DNA of 36,710 nt from Alphaproteobacteria bacterium (GTDB lineage Bacteria > Pseudomonadota > Alphaproteobacteria > TMED109). The position numbers and the translations under genes were made by a program. Below, one piece after another: positions 17,155-24,399 of the stretch. Below the pieces are notes generated by a model. It saw only the letters and a program-made list of their open reading frames with translations. It did no database searches and was not told the DNA's origin. Position 1 is the first letter of the stretch. Every line of letters starts with the position of its first letter. The stretch covers positions 1 to 36,710 of the forward strand of contig JAJDZX010000002.1 in the NCBI GenBank assembly GCA_022824395.1, written 5' to 3'.

Positions 17155-17469
17155 CTACAGCTTGATCAGGGCGACGATCAGGCCGCCCTGGGCGGCCATC
17201 GCCCCGAACAGCCATTTCAGGAGGTCGGCCATGACCGCCTCCATCCGCGCCTCCATCCGCGCCTCGGTCTGGGCAATCGCAGCCTTCGTCTCCTGCCGCA
17301 GGGTGCCGATCCCGGCCTCGATCCGGGCGATGTCGGCCGTGGTCGCCAGGTTGGCGTTGAGCAGGGCCACCTGCTCCTCGGCCAGGGTCTCGGCCTGCTG
17401 CTCGGTGAAGCCGCCCTCCGTCAGCCGCTTGACGAACCGGTGGGTGTCGAATGCAATAGCCTCGGACAT
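17155..17469 (-). CDS. DUF1640/CCDC90-like coiled-coil membrane protein
   Basis: 104 residues from ATG 17469. Layout is typical: FDTHRFVKRLTEGGFTEQQA at the N-terminus, an amphipathic coil (ARIEAGIGTLRQETKAAI...RMEARMEAVMADLLKWL), then a hydrophobic C-terminal helix (FGAMAAQGGLIVALIKL). Proteins of this type are short coiled coils anchored in a membrane; no enzymatic role is established. It is the best preserved of about six such genes or remnants in the window. It stands alone just upstream of cas3 on the same strand, with 387 bp between them. Confidence 0.75.
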   Translation of the reverse strand: MSEAIAFDTHRFVKRLTEGGFTEQQAETLAEEQVALLNANLATTADIARIEAGIGTLRQETKAAIAQTEARMEARMEAVMADLLKWLFGAMAAQGGLIVALIKL

Positions 17470-17758
17470 GCCCCGATCATAGGAACCTCGCCGGAACCGG
17501 CCAAGGGCCGTTGCGCGAGACCGTCCCCCCGCGGCTTGGACGGCGCGGGGCGCGTGCCGCCGCGGAGAGCCTGGCGGCGCCAACGCGCGGGAGCGCTGCG
17601 GGGCAGGCCCCGCCCCGCCCGCCCGAGCGCCTGCGCTTCGCCGGACGGCAGTCCATTGCGACAGTCCGGGACGCATGCCGGCTGCAGGGATATCCGGCCC
17701 CTGACGCGCCGCCATTTCCGGTGCTGCGGCCGGTTCGGGGCTTCTCCTCGGCGGTGCG

Positions 17759-18234
17759 GTGACGCGGGTCCAGGTGCGGCCGGTCACGGCAGACCGGGCC
17801 ATCGACTGGACCGCTGTCCGGCGCTGCGGCCGCGCGGCTGCGCGACAGGATGCCCTCGGCGTACGATTCACGCGCTTCCTGGCGCCGGTGTCGGTGCTGG
17901 AGGCGGAAGAGGGGCTGATCGCGGCGACCTGGGGGCGCTGCTGCCCGACTGCGGGCGGCACCTCGGCAATGACGGCGACGGCAAGGCACAGCTGGCCGAT
18001 GCGACCGGGCGCGACACGCCGGTGATGGGGGGCCGGCGGACGAGGACGCCGACTGGGGGCAGTTCGAGAGAGCGGGGAAGCCGGACAAGGTCTGGTTCAG
18101 CTATCGCATGCAGGTGATCGCCGACACCGCGTACGAGATCCCGGTGGCCTTCCGGCTGACGAAGGCCTCGACCTCGGAGGTGAAGATTCTGGAGGCGATG
18201 GCCGCGCACCCGTTCCGGGCCCCCGGCCCGTGAG
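17759..18234 (+). pseudogene. DDE transposase remnant (IS1182/IS4-like), several frames
   Basis: Pieces of one transposase are spread over frames: RFTRFLAPVSVLEAE, then LGALLPDCGRHLGNDG and TGRDTP, then DADWGQFERAGKPDKVWFSY followed by RMQVIADTAYEIPVAFRLTK. The Asp-x-Asp-x-Trp-Gly stretch and the helix after it are typical of DDE transposases with a DUF772-type N-terminus. Several frame changes, and a large gap where a catalytic Asp and linker should be, mean it is dead. Family placement is tentative. Confidence 0.6.
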
Positions 18235-18419
18235 CCGGTGTTGTCGTCCGCGGCGGCGCTGCCTGTCGCCATGCCTGCCGCGCTCCCGTACCACCGTGTC
18301 CCGGAGAGCAGATTTGACGCCGTGCTTCGGCTTTGTCAAACCCCCCTGCATCGTGAACGTCAAAGCAAAATCAAACTCTTGACCCCTGGAGGATGATCGA
18401 AGAAATGTCGCAGGGCAGG

Positions 18420-18672
18420 CATCGTGCCGGCCGTTGACGTCAGCACGCGGAGCGCGGTCTCCGGCGTCTTGTCGCGCACCCGCAACAGGGCACGCGCCCC
18501 CTGCCCCCCCAGCCGGACAACGCTTGCTCTGTTCCCGGTTGCGGATCGTTTCGCGCGGCACGTCGATGCGTCGGGCCAACCCGGTCCGGGAAAGCCCCAG
18601 ATGCCGCCGGACCCGTTGCCCATATCGCGCCGCAAGCTTGCCCGGGGGCACCCACCCCCAAACATCAAACAA
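18420..18672 (-). pseudogene. HigA-like helix-turn-helix antitoxin, frameshifted
   Basis: From 18672 leftward: RVRRHLGLSRTGLARRIDVP and ETIRNREQSKR, the helix-turn-helix of HigA/XRE antitoxins. A frame change near 18510-18540 is followed by GARALLRVRDKTPETALRVL, the conserved C-terminal helix of the same family. The two halves sit in different frames, so the gene is broken unless translated by slippage. No toxin gene adjoins it. Confidence 0.65.
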
Positions 18673-18890
18673 ACCGAGCAGAAGCCGGCGGCTCCCCGTC
18701 AGATCGCGCGCGCTCTCAGTGACCGCCGATGGACGCCCTCACCCGTCATAAAGGACGACAATCCACGATGGTTCGCGGTGGGTGGGAAGGGTGTCGCCCG
18801 AACTTCCCGCTCCATGCTCCGAACCGCTTCCATGAAGGCGCGGTGCTCCGTATCGGGACGGCACGCCGGGATCAGCGCCCGGAGTGCGCG

Positions 18891-20069
18891 CTACCATTCC
18901 CCGGCACATTCCCCGTAGACATGGGCGGGCAATCTGAAGTTGATGCCGTCCTTGTCGTAGGTCGAGCCCGCAAGCAGGTATCCGAACCTGTTGAAACTGC
19001 TTTTGTGGCGGTGTCCCGGCAGCACCTTGTCGAGCAGCTGGCCGAACCGCATCTGCAGCCTGAACCACGCGACGGCCCCGAAGGCGGACACGTCCGGATA
19101 CCGCAGCGACTCTGCGGTCCGATCGCCGATGAGGCCGCGCGACATGCGATAGACATAGCGCGCCAGCTGGCGGCGCTCCCCCGAATTGGCCGCCCCGGCA
19201 ATGACCGGGGCGGAGTTGACCAGGGCGTGAGCCATGCCGATCGATTCCAGGCCCGGTTCGGGCTCGCACACGAGACCGATATCGTAGAGCTGCAAGGCTT
19301 CCTCCGCATCGCGGAACAGGATGGTCTCGGGGATGCCCATCAGGTAGCCGGAGTAGCGCCAGATGTCCATGAAGCTCTTGTGCTCTTCCTCGTTGTAGTT
19401 GGCGCCCAACGTCTTCATGTGCTTCAGCAGCCTGGCGGAAAACGCGGCGATCGAAAAACCCAGATGGGCGGCGCTGATCGGCGTGCCCCAAGCCTCGGCG
19501 TCCCATTCCCCGGACCGGCTCAGAAGGTGCCTCAACCGCGCGTGGATCAACCGGATGCGGACCGACAGCTTCCAGCCGTCCGAATGCTGGTCCAGGCCGC
19601 CGGGAAAGAAGATCTCGGTCATGTGCCGGTTGTTCTGACCCAGGCGCCTGACGCCCTTGTCGCGCACCCGCCCGGTGAGCATGAAGGATTGCGCGATGTT
19701 GGTGGCGAACCCCTCGATCAGGACGCCCGCCACGAACGCCACCAGCACCACGTACGAGTTCCTGTGGAACATGCGGATGCCGGGGCGGAACGTCTTGTAG
19801 TCGAGCCATTCCGGCTGGACTTCCGCATTCTCGAAAAATGCCCGCAATGTCGCGGGCGCGGCGTCCAGCGCGCCGTCGGGGTCACCGCTCATCCCGGTCT
19901 CGATGAAACGTGCCGCCTCTTCCTGGCCGAGCGCCGCAAGGTCGTCTGCCGCCGCTTCGGCCAGGGGGTCTCCGATGACCGTGTGCTTGACGTAGAGAGC
20001 CGCCCGCTCCGGGTCGACGGCCCGCGCCTTCTCGTAGCCGGCCAGATAATCGGTGGGGATATCGTTCAC
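18891..20069 (-). CDS. MpaB / latex-clearing-type oxygenase (DUF2236)
   Basis: 392 residues from GTG 20069. Homology to DUF2236 oxygenases (fungal MpaB, bacterial latex-clearing protein) shows in FFENAEVQPEWLD near the N-terminus, the conserved R-x-x-H-A-x-x-R motif (RLIHARLR, about 173-180, with the probable heme-ligand His176) and the surrounding hydrophobic helices. Members of the family are b-type heme proteins that oxidise or cleave isoprenoid-like or other apolar chains; the substrate here is not predictable. No signal peptide, so presumably cytoplasmic or peripheral. It is the only metabolic-looking gene in the window and appears complete. It stands alone, flanked by decayed mobile DNA, with no obvious operon partner. 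Confidence 0.82.
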   Translation of the reverse strand: MNDIPTDYLAGYEKARAVDPERAALYVKHTVIGDPLAEAAADDLAALGQEEAARFIETGMSGDPDGALDAAPATLRAFFENAEVQPEWLDYKTFRPGIRMFHRNSYVVLVAFVAGVLIEGFATNIAQSFMLTGRVRDKGVRRLGQNNRHMTEIFFPGGLDQHSDGWKLSVRIRLIHARLRHLLSRSGEWDAEAWGTPISAAHLGFSIAAFSARLLKHMKTLGANYNEEEHKSFMDIWRYSGYLMGIPETILFRDAEEALQLYDIGLVCEPEPGLESIGMAHALVNSAPVIAGAANSGERRQLARYVYRMSRGLIGDRTAESLRYPDVSAFGAVAWFRLQMRFGQLLDKVLPGHRHKSSFNRFGYLLAGSTYDKDGINFRLPAHVYGECAGEW

Positions 20070-20168
20070 TGTGGACCGTCCATCTCGGAAGTGACAAGCA
20101 CATTCAGGATCAAACGGCAGCCGCCCCCTGGTGCCGGCACCGCCGTCATGGGCGACACACCTTGAAAC

Positions 20169-20320
20169 TTGACCGGCTCAAATATTGGCAGTGCGAATAT
20201 TGGCAGCGCGGGGTCGCCCGACCGCAACGACGCGATTCGCCGCCTCGTGGCGGCGGGCGCAGAACCGAAACTTGCCCAGGCCATCGCCTCCTTGCTGACG
20301 ACGGCTGCGAACTCTGGAGC
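20169..20320 (+). pseudogene. DUF1640-like N-terminal fragment
   Basis: The frame contains NDAIRRLVAAGAEPKLAQAI followed by ASLLTTA, close to the N-terminal helix of the gene at 21435-21743 (HAAIQDLKAAGADPKLTEAI). After about residue 48 the similarity is lost, with no coil or membrane helix. The ATG at 20169 precedes a low-complexity SNIGSANIGSAGS leader that may not be native. Confidence 0.4.
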
Positions 20321-20642
20321 TACGTCCACCAATCGCGCCAGCACGGAAATACGGCCAGACGCCCGTCGGCCCATTGGCCATTGTGTGCAGGCGAAGCCGA
20401 GGCCGATGCCAAGCGTCGATTTGCAGGCCGTGTCGGAACGCCGGGACCGGAGGGCGGGGACGCCTCCGGAGCCGATATCGAGACCCCGCCTGAGCGTGCG
20501 GACGCCCCGTTCGACACTGCACGCATGGCATTCTCCCTCAATATTCCTGCCGGGAGCCACACTGCCGACACGCGGATGCCGGCTCCCGGCGGGGCCGCAA
20601 TGTACCAGAAGCGCCGCCGAACAAAGCCCCTTTAAGACAAGA
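20321..20642. other. Unassigned stretch
   Basis: About 320 bp; open frames on both strands but none resembling a family. Likely remnant DNA between the DUF1640-like fragment and a transposase fragment. Confidence 0.35.
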
Positions 20643-20899
20643 TTAGATGTGATTACCGGATTTATCCGCTCTCGACAACATAAGATCCCGGATTAACGGA
20701 TAAGCGACCGAGGGGCCGCCGCGTCCGCTCGGCGAGCACGCCCTCGTCCCCGGGGAGCGGCATGCAGGTGGCCTCGTGCTTGAGCCATGGCCCGTAGCGC
20801 CCGGTCCCACGGCGCGTACCGGTGCTTCACCGCCTGGGGCGCCACGGCGCGCGCGATCCGTTGCCTGCCGTGCGCAATCGCCGCTTGCGCCAAGACATG

Positions 20900-21089
20900 G
20901 ATGCTCACCAAGTTCGGCAAGACCACGGTAAATCGTCGAGCGCGCAATCCCAGTCACCGTCGAGACCAAGGTCACACCTCCACGGCCAAGCGGCAGCGTC
21001 TCGGACGCAGCAAACAAACGGAGGCTCTTCTCATCAAGGTGCGGCGACAGCGCCTCGAAACGCCGCCGGAGGTGATCGATCGTGTCCAT
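20900..21089 (-). pseudogene. ISAzo13-type transposase, N-terminal fragment
   Basis: The first 60 or so residues (MDTIDHLRRRFEALSPHLDE, then LRLFAASETLPLGRGGVTLV and IARSTIYRGLAEL) match the start of ISAzo13-family transposases, including the helix-turn-helix. After about 20900 the resemblance ends in Arg/Gly-rich sequence and the frame runs to 20643 without catalytic residues. It is truncated by deletion. Confidence 0.6.
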
Positions 21090-21172
21090 GCCGACAGTGA
21101 ATCATAGTTCGATTCCAAGGGGAATCCCCCAATGACAAATCGATTCGCCTTGTTTCGCAACAAGCCCTTTGC

Positions 21173-21380
21173 CCGGTGGCGAGGCGGCCGGCCGTGTGCG
21201 GGCGGTGGCGGTGAGACCAGCCCGGAGATGGCCGTTCGCGTGCCCGGCACCAGCGGTGCATGCCGGTACGAGAGCATCCGCAGGTCCGTCAGGAGCCATC
21301 AACGCTCCGTACTGGCGGGCACGTCACGTGCGTGGAATCACTCGCGCGGTGCGCAGGCAGAGGCAATTGGCGGCGTGCGG
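21173..21380. repeat. Dispersed repeat, copy B
   Basis: Second copy of the sequence at 6401-6610, same orientation, with small indels. Its left neighbour differs from copy A (no similarity upstream of about 21170), so one repeat boundary lies there. Confidence 0.65.
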
Positions 21381-21434
21381 TGCAGTAGCTGCGTGACGCG
21401 AACGCCGGAGCGCCGGGCGATTAAGCAGGCGGTT

Positions 21435-21743
21435 TCAAGAGCGACGCCCCGACGACCGGGGATGTTCGAATCGTCCAGATGGCGGGCCTACGCCGGCAGG
21501 ATGAGCTTTCAGGAGCCCGAACACGATCGACGCGTTGACGACGACCACCCCGAGCGCAAGCCGGCAGCCGGCCGCTGTCAGGCGATGCTCGAGCGAGTCG
21601 ATCCGTCCCTCGAGGGCTGCGAGGTCGGCCTTGGTGGCCGGTTGGGCATCAGCTCGGCTGACGGTCTTGACGATCGCCTCGGTGAGCTTCGGGTCGGCGC
21701 CGGCCGCCTTGAGGTCCTGGATTGCCGCGTGGGTGTCGATCAT
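21435..21743 (-). CDS. DUF1640-like coiled-coil membrane protein
   Basis: 102 residues from ATG 21743. IDTHAAIQDLKAAGADPKLT starts the family helix, then ATKADLAALEGRIDSLEHRL forms the coil, followed by a hydrophobic helix (LALGVVVVNASIVFGLLKA). About 20 extra polar residues follow the point where relatives usually stop, suggesting a lost native stop. Its ATG overlaps the TGA of the 50-codon ORF upstream (ATGA at 21740-21743), so the two may be translationally coupled. Confidence 0.6.
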   Translation of the reverse strand: MIDTHAAIQDLKAAGADPKLTEAIVKTVSRADAQPATKADLAALEGRIDSLEHRLTAAGCRLALGVVVVNASIVFGLLKAHPAGVGPPSGRFEHPRSSGRRS

Positions 21744-21892
21744 GATGATCCTGGGCGGGAGCTACCTGCTTCCGGCAGGAAACGCAGCGCGCCGAGCAGG
21801 ATGCCGCTGACGATCGCTACGAAGGTCTCGATCCGGAGCGTCGGCCATTGCTTGAGCCGGGCCAGTTCCCCGGGCCAGCGGGTTCCGGTCAT
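21740..21892 (-). CDS. Small predicted membrane protein coupled to DUF1640-like gene
   Basis: 50 residues from ATG 21892: TGTRWPGELARLKQWPTLRI, then a hydrophobic stretch (FVAIVSGILLGALRFL) and a short polar tail. Its TGA shares bases with the ATG of the next gene. A partly open frame upstream ends in a TGA that also overlaps this ATG (CGATGACC). No homologue is recognised; support is the overlap, composition and membrane-segment pattern. Confidence 0.4.
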   Translation of the reverse strand: MTGTRWPGELARLKQWPTLRIETFVAIVSGILLGALRFLPEAGSSRPGSS

Positions 21893-21981
21893 CGGGGCCC
21901 GGGCCGGCGCTCCTCAAGGTCGGTCTCTATCCGGGTCAGCCGCTCTGACACGCTGGTTTCCAGGCCGGACCGGCGGATGTG

Positions 21982-22215
21982 CTAGAGGTACTTGATCGCG
22001 GCCAGGACGATGACGACCGTCGCGACCAGGTAGCCGATTAGGCGCCGCTCGAGGCTGGCGATCGTCGCGTGCAGTTCGGCCTTGAGGTCGGCTTTCGTCA
22101 CCAAGTCGGTGTCCGCGCGGCTGACGGTCTTGACGATGGCCTCGGGATGCTCCGGCTTGATGCCGGCCGCCTCGAGGTCCCGGATCGCGGCATGGGCATC
22201 GATCGTGATCGTCAT
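21982..22215 (-). CDS. Short DUF1640-like coiled-coil membrane protein
   Basis: 77 residues from ATG 22215: ITIDAHAAIRDLEAAGIKPE, VTKADLKAELHATIASLERR, then the membrane helix LIGYLVATVVIVLAAIKYL directly before the stop. Coil and anchor are both present and it looks complete though short. It is closely related to 21435-21743 (shared AIVKTVSRAD), so the two probably arose by duplication. No strong ribosome-binding site is seen. Confidence 0.6.
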   Translation of the reverse strand: MTITIDAHAAIRDLEAAGIKPEHPEAIVKTVSRADTDLVTKADLKAELHATIASLERRLIGYLVATVVIVLAAIKYL

Positions 22216-22244
22216 GGGCGGAGTCTACCAGTTGCGGACCGGGC

Positions 22245-22405
22245 GTGATGAACGCGGCCCTGCAGCTCGCCGACGCCGCGCCGCGGCCAAGCCGGTTCGA
22301 CCAGACGTTCATGCTCACGCTCGCCGGCACCGGCGCCCGGGTGAGCGAGGTTCTGGCGATCCGCGCGGTGCACGCCGACCCGGACGCAGCGCGGCAGCCG
22401 TGCTC
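22245..22405 (+). pseudogene. Tyrosine recombinase fragment
   Basis: The text DQTFMLTLAGTGARVSEVLA is the first catalytic-arginine box of tyrosine recombinases. It is followed by IRAVHADPDA, after which the next frame continues with AAVLNR, implying an indel near 22390. Neither the Lys strand nor the His-Arg-His-Tyr boxes follow. Confidence 0.6.
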
Positions 22406-22519
22406 AATCGGTGCAAATGCTGGCTTTACGCCGGCGCTAGTTCTCCGCGTTTCGGGTGCTGACGTGCGCACCGGGGCACGGACAGGCCGGCCGCCCCGCC
22501 GGGGCCGATCCCGTGGCGG

Positions 22520-23500
22520 CTACGGCGGGGTCATCGCCTCACTGAGCACATTGAAGATGCCCCACAGCAGCACCTCGCTGCCGTCTTCTTCCAGGAACTC
22601 GGCATCGCTGAAGCCGCTGACGAGTCGCGGGTGCCCGCTCGGATCGTCGACGTTCGAGAAGCTCCCGCCCCAGAAGCCCTCGGCCTCCGTAATCGTGCGC
22701 GTCGGGTGCGTCACGCGCGCCTCCGTGCTCTCGAACGAGCCGTCGGCGTTATATGCGGTGGGCGCAAACCGGATCTCGTACCCGGCCACCGGGGCCAGGC
22801 GGTCAGGCAGGTCGATCCCGAGAACGTCCTCGTAGACGCCCGCCAAATGCCTTCGTTCCGGCAGGATGTCGCCCACGCACCCCAGGCACCCGGTGATCGT
22901 CCCGCTGCCGAAATCGGCCACCGCCGTCATGGTGGCGGTGTACTCGCCGAGGGCGAATGCACCGGCCAGATCACCCCAGTCGGCGCCGTACACGTACTGG
23001 ACGACTCCGCCGGCACTGCCGGTGTAGCGGGCCTGGCCCGTCACCGGCATCGTGGGCGGATGGGCCGGGTCGATCTCCGGTCCGTCGATGAAGATCGCGC
23101 GTTGAATGTTCGCCGGATCGGGGTCTTCCTGCAGAACGTGCACCCACCAGCCCGCGGCCAGGTAGTCGGTTGGATCGTCGTTGTCCCAGCTCACGAGGGC
23201 GTAGACGAGCGAAGTACTGTCGTGGGCGGCGTTGCGGAGCACCCAGGAGCGGCCTGAATGGTTGGGGATCGGGGGACGGTACTCCTCCGTGGCAATCGCA
23301 TCGCGCAACGTGTTCAGTTTCAGGATGGCGTCGCCCGAACCCACGTCCACCGTCAGCACGTTGCCGTCAAACGATGTGTTCCGCGAGAAGTCGATGTGCT
23401 CGCCCTCTGTCGTGGCTGCCCCGCTGTCCATCGATGAGCTGCCGCAGCCCGCGAGCGCACCCAGAAGGACAACACCGAGCAGTGTCCGAATCGGGTTCAT
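22520..23500 (-). CDS. Lipoprotein with TbpB-like barrel
   Basis: 326 residues from ATG 23500, with GGAGGG about 9 nt upstream. Signal peptide MNPIRTLLGVVLLGALAGC with lipobox Cys19, then Ser-rich linker. Features shared with the heads of the big lipoproteins: AAGWWVHVLQEDPDP, a Y-T-G-S-A-G-G barrel entry (ARYTGSAGGVVQYVYGADWG), EYTATMTAVADFGSGTITGC, and a second sheet ending in FWGGSFSNVDDPSGHPRLVS and LLWGIFNVLSE. Predicted outer-membrane lipoprotein; ligand unknown. No helical stalk, no protease motif. It stands alone, transcribed away from the HicA remnant. Confidence 0.78.
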   Translation of the reverse strand: MNPIRTLLGVVLLGALAGCGSSSMDSGAATTEGEHIDFSRNTSFDGNVLTVDVGSGDAILKLNTLRDAIATEEYRPPIPNHSGRSWVLRNAAHDSTSLVYALVSWDNDDPTDYLAAGWWVHVLQEDPDPANIQRAIFIDGPEIDPAHPPTMPVTGQARYTGSAGGVVQYVYGADWGDLAGAFALGEYTATMTAVADFGSGTITGCLGCVGDILPERRHLAGVYEDVLGIDLPDRLAPVAGYEIRFAPTAYNADGSFESTEARVTHPTRTITEAEGFWGGSFSNVDDPSGHPRLVSGFSDAEFLEEDGSEVLLWGIFNVLSEAMTPP

Positions 23501-23749
23501 GGCACAGATCCCTCCGCCGCGGGTTCAGTATTTTAGGCGCCGTGCCGATGGGTGGAAACCGATGCACGGATCAATTCCATGACGGTCGCTCCGGCGGAAG
23601 GTGGAGGATCGTAGGTGAACGGCGGCAACCAGGGCAACTGCATGGGAGGCCGGTGTGCGCGTCGCGCGAACGGGCGGGCGCTGCGGTGATTCCCGCTGCA
23701 GGAGCGGCCCGCGGCGCCACGCCCGTGTCGGCGCTTCGCTGATTGGGTA

Positions 23750-23941
23750 TTGGGTTACGAGAGTATGCGTCGGCACGGCTCGCACGTGTGGGTCACGACA
23801 CAGGAAGGCGGTGAGCACCGTGAGGCGATCCCGCCGGACGATCCGTTCCGCGCGATGACGCTTTCGAGCACCCTGAGAAGCGTCGCCAGCCAGCACGCAG
23901 TCGGCGTCCCCGAGCTTTTGCGCAGGCTCGGCTTGCGGTAG
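23750..23941 (+). CDS. hicA: HicA-family toxin, probably N-terminally truncated
   Basis: 63 residues from TTG 23750: GYESMRRHGSHVWVTTQEGG then EHREAIPPDDPFRAMTLSST and SVASQHAVGVPELLRRLGL. This is the HicA mRNA-interferase fold with its catalytic histidine in G-S-H. Typical HicA starts with a helix of about 20 residues before GY; that part is missing or in another frame here, and the TTG start is inferred. There is no hicB partner on either side. Likely a decayed toxin. Confidence 0.6.
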   Translation: MGYESMRRHGSHVWVTTQEGGEHREAIPPDDPFRAMTLSSTLRSVASQHAVGVPELLRRLGLR

Positions 23942-23979
23942 TCGCGCGCCCGTCAAAAGGGACTTCGCCATCGCGGTGT

Positions 23980-24127
23980 GCGGCGATGCACCATCCATGG
24001 TTTGCGTCCGTTCGGGCGCAGTCGCAGTCCGAACCCCGGCGCGAGGCTGGCACACAGGACGGCCTCGCGGCCGTCGGCAGGCATGAAGGCGCGCGCGCGC
24101 CGTTGTGATTGTCGTTCTGTCGGCCAT
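23980..24127 (-). pseudogene. Integrase N-terminal (DUF4102) fragment, module copy 1
   Basis: From ATG 24127 the frame reads ADRTTITTARAR; then one CG dinucleotide fewer than copy 3 in a (CG)n tract shifts it, and the next frame continues AFMPADGREAVLCASLAPGF and GLRLRPNGRKPWMV. This is the arm-type DNA-binding N-terminus of DUF4102 integrases. No catalytic domain follows. Its ATG lies 273 nt from the divergent lipoprotein ATG at 24400. Confidence 0.7.
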
Positions 24128-24273
24128 GTCCCGCCCCTTTCCGTTCGTTCCGGGCACGACCGGCGCGGCCCGGGCGTTCCGCCTATCGGGGAACGCTCAG
24201 GACACGCCGGGTAACGGATCAATTCTCGAGGACCGGAAGAAGCGGCACGGTCGCGCGCCGTCACCGCGCGGGC

Positions 24274-24288
24274 TGCAGCCCCCTGCAG
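24274..24288 (+). promoter_or_regulatory. Conserved TGCAR direct repeat, module copy 1
   Basis: TGCAG-N5-TGCAG, start-to-start 10 bp, at 112-126 nt before the lipoprotein ATG. The same position holds TGCAA repeats in the other two module copies. It may be an operator or a promoter element for either divergent gene. Confidence 0.4.
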
Positions 24289-24399
24289 CGAACGGGCTCC
24301 CGGAGCGTCATGGAGGCACCGGTGGTCAGGTCGGTGGCCACTCCCCTCGCCGGCGGCGGGTCACACCGCCGCACAGGCGAACACGGGGAGAAAGCCCTC

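Noticed and set aside
16159-18117. 652-codon plus-strand open frame across the cas3 5-prime end and beyond
   Set aside because: Mostly a shadow of cas3. Only its last part is real, as a piece of the decayed transposase.
18729-20165. 478-codon plus-strand frame opposite the MpaB-type oxygenase
   Set aside because: Antisense shadow; the minus-strand frame has the R-x-x-H-A-x-x-R motif and family-like text throughout.
24109-24399. 97-codon N-terminal extension of lipoprotein copy 1
   Set aside because: The frame is open, but the conserved signal peptide and GGGGAG at a proper distance fix the start at 24400, and the spacer holds the divergent integrase start and regulatory repeats.
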